64,000 nucleotides of DNA from NCBI RefSeq assembly GCF_005222705.1, contig NZ_STGF01000010.1, positions 171,180 through 235,179 of the forward strand. Direction: 5' to 3'. Positions 60,119 to 64,000 of the stretch are shown here, one piece after another. Every line of letters begins with the position of its first letter. Within the stretch, counting starts at the first letter, position 1. The translations under genes and the position numbers were made by a program. Under the pieces are notes generated by a model. It was not told where the DNA came from, made no database searches, and saw only the letters and a list, made by a program, of their open reading frames with translations. This stretch comes from Paenibacillus sp. SY21-1. GTDB lineage: Bacteria; Bacillota; Bacilli; Paenibacillales; Paenibacillaceae.

Positions 60119-61105
60119 TTACGAACGATCCGCCGGAAAAACAAGGCCGATCTGCCGCCGCGCCTCATCCATAATTTCCAGAACGGCCAGCGAGTTGGCG
60201 TGGCTATTGATGTCGGATTCCGTTTTCCCTTCCTGAATAAGCCGGATAAACGCCTCCGCCTCGTACATCATCAGCTTGCTCGCCGTTGGACGGGACAGAT
60301 CCTCCGTCTCTCCGTTTCGATACTGTAGTTCAACCTTGGTAATTTCGCTGATTTTATCGATTACAAGACTGCCTTCCTCGCCCTGAATTTCGGACGGCAG
60401 CGCAGAATGCGTTATTTTGGAGTACATGACAACCGCATCCATCGTCTTGTATTGCAGCACGATACTGCCTTCTCCATCCACCCCGGAATCTAGCATGACG
60501 CCGGTCGCCTTCACAACATCCGGTTTGCCGAACAGCGCAACCAGCGGATATATTCCATATACCCCTAAATCCATTAACGCCCCATTGGAGAATTCCGGTT
60601 TAAAGGCATTGAGAACATTTCCTGCCTTGTATGCATCATAACGCGAAGAATATTGACAGTAGTTCGCAAAATAACGCCTAACCGTCCCGATTCTCGGCAA
60701 ATGGTCAACAATCGCTGAAAAGCCCGGCAGCAGCGTCGACTTCATGGCCTCCATCAACAGCGCTCCGCTATCCTTGGCAGCCGCAAGCATCTGCTTAAAC
60801 TCGCGCGCGTTGGAAGCGACCGGTTTTTCACATAGCACATGAATGCCTTGCTTGAGACAAGCCTCCGCATGCCCCGCATGGAAGGAGGTTGGGCTTGCAA
60901 TATAGACAGCATCGACTGTGCCGCTTGCCGCCATTTCCTCCACGCTTGTAAACGTATGTACAGCGCCGTAACGCTCCGCAAACGCTCTGCCGGTATCCTC
61001 TGAACGCGAGTATACCGCCGCAAGGGCAAAGCCTTCTACCTCTTTCGCGGCTTCGATAAAGGCTCCCGTAATCCAATTTGTGCCGATAACTCCGAATCTC
61101 ACCAT
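60119..61105 (-). CDS. Gfo/Idh/MocA-family oxidoreductase
   Basis: A 328-residue member with a Rossmann start (VRFGVIGTNWITGAFIEA) and the intact CEKPVASN motif that supplies the catalytic lysine. It is followed by ALLMEAMKSTLLPGF and the DLGVYGIYPLVALFG segment with the conserved Asp/His-type position. It is similar in design to dihydrodiol dehydrogenase-like members. Substrate unknown. This gene has the motif that its relative at 6428 has lost. Confidence 0.87.
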   Translation of the reverse strand: MVRFGVIGTNWITGAFIEAAKEVEGFALAAVYSRSEDTGRAFAERYGAVHTFTSVEEMAASGTVDAVYIASPTSFHAGHAEACLKQGIHVLCEKPVASNAREFKQMLAAAKDSGALLMEAMKSTLLPGFSAIVDHLPRIGTVRRYFANYCQYSSRYDAYKAGNVLNAFKPEFSNGALMDLGVYGIYPLVALFGKPDVVKATGVMLDSGVDGEGSIVLQYKTMDAVVMYSKITHSALPSEIQGEEGSLVIDKISEITKVELQYRNGETEDLSRPTASKLMMYEAEAFIRLIQEGKTESDINSHANSLAVLEIMDEARRQIGLVFPADRS

Positions 61106-61260
61106 GCTGTCATTGCCCCTTTCTACCGCTATTATAGCGCTGCGCGCTCTGCTCTGTCCAAGCTTCCTGCCTTTGACAACCCGCCGGATTTATATTAATA
61201 TCACTAATTGATGCCCATGACCGCCCATCAAAGCTATTCTATCGAACAGGAGGTAAGCTC

Positions 61261-62676
61261 ATGGATACAATCCTTCTTATTATTCCGATTCTGCTCGTGC
61301 TCGCGCTTGTTCTCTTCCTGTACCTGCAGCAGGGAAAACAAAGCAAAGCGCTTCTATTCGGAGTCACGTTACCCGAGCATGCACTCGCCGATCCGGCGCT
61401 GGAGCAATTGCAATCCGCTTACCGCAAGCACTACGTTAAATTCGGCGTCGTATCGTTACTATCGACGATTCCGCTTTTTTGGCTTGAACGTTATACTCCA
61501 ATGGCCCTTATTTACGTGCTCATGTGGCTGACCGTTTTTTTGTATACGGCAAGGCTTCCTTTTCAAAAATTTAACCGACGGACAACCGAGCTCAAACGCA
61601 GCAACGGCTGGTTCGTCGGGGAAACCAGAATTTTATCGCTAGGCCCCGAAATTCAAAGGCTGAAACATGCCAAGCTCGTGTCTCCGTACTGGTTCTCCAT
61701 TCCTGTCCTTATTTCGCTGGCACTGCTGTTCTCATCCATCTCCAATGAAAGCTCCCTGCTCACGATAACCGGATTTGCTTCGCTTGTCATGACTGGCATC
61801 ATCTTTGGCCTGTTCTATGCTTTTCGTCATACGAAGCCAAAAGCGTACACGCCAAACCACAAGCTCAACGCAGCCATTAATCGAACGGCAAGCCGATATT
61901 GGTCGCTGCTATGGCTATTGATGGCCGTTTTCGAGAGCTTGAACGCTATTGTCGCCTACTGGATCTTAACGCGCGGCGACTCCTCCGACTTTACATTATG
62001 GCTGATCGGCATGATTATGGTCTCATTGGTGCCCCTTGGCGCGATTCTATTCGTTAATCATAAGGTACGCATGGTTGAAGAGCGGCTAAGCGTTACGAAC
62101 GGAGAGAGCGTCGTCTTAGACAGCGATGCCTCCTGGCTTGGCGGGACGGCCTATTACAATCGCGAAGACAAAGCTGTTTTTGTAAAAAAACGTGTAGGCC
62201 GCGGAAAAACGGTCAATCTCGCAACTGCCGCCGGCAAATGGCTGCAATACGGCACAGCTGCGCTTGTCCTTGCAATCGTCATTCCGCTCGTCGCAATCTT
62301 GCTGTTCTCGGATACTACGTCCCCAACGCTGCAAGTGGAGACGGACGGGCAGACCGTCACGATCGACTATCCCGAATACGGGTACTCGTTCGAGCTGTCC
62401 GATATTCAGCAGTTGTCCTTGGAAAATTCCGTGCCTTCCGGCTTTCGTACGAACGGCATCGCAAATTCCCAGTACGCCCGAGGCTATTTCAAGCTGGAGG
62501 AGCTTGGAGCCAGTCGTCTCTATGTATTTAAAAATAACCCGCCCTACATTTTGATTAAGCTGCAGGACACTTATATTGTGTATAACGAACAGAGCGAAGC
62601 ACATACGACAGCACGATACAAACAGCTGCAAGACAGATGGCTGCAGCTTCAACCCGCGGCTCAATCAAAGTCCTGA
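61261..62676 (+). CDS. Multispanning membrane protein with DUF5808-like segment
   Basis: A 471-residue protein with about seven membrane segments (1-20, 60-75, 80-100, 140-185, 215-265, 330-355). DUF5808-like sequence occurs at SDASWLGGTAYYNREDKAVF followed by VKKRVGRGKTVN. The C-terminal 110 residues after the last helix form an extracellular or cytosolic PH-like beta domain. Such proteins are common in Bacillales near GntR regulators and growth or sporulation genes; no such regulator is adjacent here. Function unknown. Confidence 0.7.
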   Translation: MDTILLIIPILLVLALVLFLYLQQGKQSKALLFGVTLPEHALADPALEQLQSAYRKHYVKFGVVSLLSTIPLFWLERYTPMALIYVLMWLTVFLYTARLPFQKFNRRTTELKRSNGWFVGETRILSLGPEIQRLKHAKLVSPYWFSIPVLISLALLFSSISNESSLLTITGFASLVMTGIIFGLFYAFRHTKPKAYTPNHKLNAAINRTASRYWSLLWLLMAVFESLNAIVAYWILTRGDSSDFTLWLIGMIMVSLVPLGAILFVNHKVRMVEERLSVTNGESVVLDSDASWLGGTAYYNREDKAVFVKKRVGRGKTVNLATAAGKWLQYGTAALVLAIVIPLVAILLFSDTTSPTLQVETDGQTVTIDYPEYGYSFELSDIQQLSLENSVPSGFRTNGIANSQYARGYFKLEELGASRLYVFKNNPPYILIKLQDTYIVYNEQSEAHTTARYKQLQDRWLQLQPAAQSKS

Positions 62677-62791
62677 GCGCAGAGCGGTAGAAGCTTTCGC
62701 ACACGGACCAAAAGTCGCTGTCTTCCTGCCTTGAACGGCCCTTATTGGCGGCTTTGCCGGTTAACAAGCCAATCGGATACGCTAAAGCTTC

Positions 62792-63385
62792 TTACATATG
62801 GAGAAAAGCCGTAAGCTCAGCAAGCGCTTCTTCCGTAAGCGGCTCCGAATTATCGAAATGCTTGACTGCTTGCGGCGAAATGTTCCATGCAACCTTGCGA
62901 GGACGCAGCGAATTGCGAAATTCGCTCCAGTTGTCCAGCTTCCAACGATCAAGCACCGAATTGCGCTGCACCAGACGCTCGTAATAAAGCTGCTCGCTGC
63001 GAAGCTGTACAAAAATAACCTTGACGCTTACCGTCTCCAACGAGGCCCCGATGGCTGCGAGCTCATGCTCCATCCATAAAGGGGCCTCTGTTTCTTGTGT
63101 AAAAGGGCCGATTACATAAACATCGTTGCCGATCGCCAGATTCTCCAGCGCTGCATCCATCGTAATCCGGTAGCCCAGATCGCGGCACAACCGCTTGTAC
63201 GCCTTGGAATCCCGATCATCCGGATCAAGCCCTGCTTGCGTCATTAATGCAATCGCTGCTGGACGGAGCAGCGTATCCATATCGAGCAGAACCGCTTTGG
63301 TATGGCTCACAAGACGTTTGGCCAACGTTGTTTTGCCCGCAGCCGCGCCTCCTAGAAAAAATACAAGCTGGGCTCTATCCGTCAT
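62792..63385 (-). CDS. P-loop NTPase, predicted kinase (AAA_33-like)
   Basis: A 197-residue cytoplasmic protein. ATG 63385 follows AAGGGGG; the longer frame runs into tRNA-Gly. Walker A is FFLGGAAAGKTTLAK (12-19), LLDMDTLL gives the acidic pair, and the lid region reads VIFVQLRSEQLYYERLVQRN. It resembles small zeta-toxin/gluconate-kinase-like P-loop kinases. Substrate unknown. It lies directly after the terminator of the rRNA/tRNA operon on the same strand. Confidence 0.75.
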   Translation of the reverse strand: MTDRAQLVFFLGGAAAGKTTLAKRLVSHTKAVLLDMDTLLRPAAIALMTQAGLDPDDRDSKAYKRLCRDLGYRITMDAALENLAIGNDVYVIGPFTQETEAPLWMEHELAAIGASLETVSVKVIFVQLRSEQLYYERLVQRNSVLDRWKLDNWSEFRNSLRPRKVAWNISPQAVKHFDNSEPLTEEALAELTAFLHM

Positions 63386-63416
63386 CCGTATTCCCCCTTC
63401 AGCTCTATCAGAATAT

Positions 63417-63448
63417 ACAAAAAAAAGCATCTTGCGTCGCAAGATGCT
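63417..63448 (-). terminator. Terminator of the rRNA-tRNA operon
   Basis: Perfect stem AGCATCTTGC / GCAAGATGCT with 3-nt loop followed by eight T on the minus strand, directly after tRNA-Gly. Confidence 0.9.
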
Positions 63449-63460
63449 GTCATGTAAGAA

Positions 63461-63535
63461 TGGAGCGGAAGACGGGAATCGAACCCGCGACCCTCGCCTT
63501 GGCAAGGCGATGCTCTACCGCTGAGCCACTTCCGC
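63461..63535 (-). tRNA. tRNA-Gly (GCC)
   Basis: 75 nt with the CCA end encoded. Acceptor stem GCGGAAG / CTTCCGC, anticodon loop TTGCCAA, T-loop GGTTCGATTCC. Confidence 0.97.
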
Positions 63536-63549
63536 AAAAAAATAAATAA

Positions 63550-63624
63550 TGGCTGGGGATCTAGGGATCGAACCTAGGAATGACGGAGTCAAAGTCCGTT
63601 GCCTTACCGCTTGGCTAATCCCCA
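63550..63624 (-). tRNA. tRNA-Gln (TTG)
   Basis: 75 nt with encoded CCA. Acceptor stem TGGGGAT / ATCCCCA, anticodon loop CTTTGAC. Confidence 0.97.
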
Positions 63625-63654
63625 ATGTTTCTTATTAGCCATTCGTTAAAAAAA

Positions 63655-63731
63655 TGGCGGAGCTGACGGGATTCGAACCCGCGGTCTCCTGCGTGACAGG
63701 CAGGCATGTTAGGCCTCTACACCACAGCTCC
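63655..63731 (-). tRNA. tRNA-Asp (GTC)
   Basis: 77 nt with encoded CCA. Acceptor stem GGAGCTG / CAGCTCC, anticodon loop CTGTCAC. Confidence 0.97.
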
Positions 63732-63824
63732 GTATGTATAACTTATTTCTTGGTCAAAGCTTGCGCCTTGAAAACTGGATACGAAAGCGAGGCTGCTGAA
63801 AGCCTTGTTGCTCTATTATGGGGT

Positions 63825-63876
63825 CCCCGCAAAGTAGCCGGCATACGCCTCGAAGCCTTCGCTTCACTTTGTGGGG
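63825..63876. other. Hairpin in the 23S-tRNA spacer
   Basis: Long stem CCCCGCAAAGT / ACTTTGTGGGG (one G-U) with an inner GAAGC/GCTTC stem, just downstream of the 23S end. Probably an rRNA processing stem. The remaining 63732-63824 spacer holds no 5S gene. Confidence 0.5.
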
Positions 63877-63884
63877 GGTTTTTA

Positions 63885-64000
63885 GGATAAGCCCTCGACC
63901 GATTAGTATTCGTCAGCTCCACACATTGCTGTGCTTCCACCCCGAACCTATCAACCTCGTCGTCTTCAAGGGGTCTTACATACTGGGAAATCTCATCTTG
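63885..64000 (-). rRNA. 23S rRNA, 3' end (partial)
   Basis: The last about 116 nt of a 23S rRNA gene read on the minus strand: the CAAGATGAGATTTCCC block, AAGACCCCTTGAAGACGACG, GTTGATAGGTTCGGGG, and the typical end CTAATCGGTCGAGGGCTTA. The gene continues beyond the window. The exact 3' end is set by similarity to Bacillales and may vary by a few bases. Confidence 0.95.

Noticed and set aside
1..64000. CRISPR arrays, prophage or integrative element
   Set aside because: No regularly spaced direct repeats, cas genes, integrase, transposase or phage structural genes are visible; tRNA genes at the right end show no adjacent integrase.

Overview
The window looks like a chromosomal segment of a Gram-positive, spore-forming bacterium of the Paenibacillaceae (Paenibacillus or a close relative). 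Supporting signs are strong AGGAGG-type ribosome binding sites, SpeD and DesKR arrangements like those of Bacillales, a Btr-like AraC regulator, DUF5808, an NHLP-type peptide, moderately GC-rich coding sequence with AT-rich promoters, and a 23S rRNA 3' end at the right edge. This assignment is an inference from content; no database was searched.

Layout, left to right. (1) 1-6125, minus: an exopolysaccharide locus with a tandem NodB-type lipoprotein, a UDP-sugar dehydrogenase, a PilZ/GT2 membrane synthase and a NodB-like membrane protein. (2) 6.4-8.3 kb: a Gfo/Idh oxidoreductase with a MITE-like element just upstream of its ribosome binding site, and a papain-fold-like protein. (3) 8.7-12.2 kb: a class I isoprenoid-synthase-like gene, an NHLP-type small peptide gene and an orphan histidine kinase. 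(4) 12.5-14.5 kb: a GntR (YtrA-type)/ABC operon. (5) 14.6-18 kb: a hydrolase, an AAA+ ATPase with a TPR membrane protein, and a small alpha-CTD-like protein. (6) 18-21.2 kb: des-desK-desR. (7) 21.3-30.4 kb: an M29 aminopeptidase, a hybrid sensor with two kinase modules, an OmpR/HK pair, a YceI protein and a WYL regulator diverging from an SDR gene. (8) 31.4-32.4 kb: a chemoreceptor with a large in-frame internal deletion.

(9) 32.5-45.1 kb is an organosulfur block made of two outward-facing transcription units: ssuB-like/cysK/ggt on plus, and a 31-codon ORF followed by two ssuC, ssuA, two LLM monooxygenases, an aldolase-family gene, an SDR and an MFS transporter on minus. Both units begin with the same promoter layout and the same about 85-nt leader, which has a conserved hairpin with a compensatory change and ends in an intrinsic terminator. 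This looks like an unrecognised cis-regulatory RNA that would co-regulate a transporter whose ATPase and permease genes lie in different units.

(10) 45.2-46.9 kb: speD plus an SDR. (11) 47.1-53.7 kb, minus: an RNA repair operon, rtcB-rlaP-hen1-pnkp, preceded by a promoter with a palindromic spacer, a 39-codon ORF and an intrinsic terminator. (12) 53.8-56.5 kb: an iron-responsive AraC/siderophore-binding-protein reading frame with a second Fur box inside the coding sequence, followed by a nitroreductase. (13) 56.5-58.9 kb: a divergent PRPP-synthetase-like gene and a nicotinamide phosphoribosyltransferase, similar in arrangement to phage NAD+ reconstitution pairs. (14) 59.1-63.4 kb: a methyltransferase, an oxidoreductase, a DUF5808 membrane protein and a P-loop kinase. 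(15) 63.4-64 kb: tRNA-Gly, tRNA-Gln, tRNA-Asp and the 3' end of a 23S rRNA gene, all minus, with no 5S gene between the 23S end and the tRNAs.

Start codons were chosen by ribosome binding site and are stated where they differ from the longest frame.
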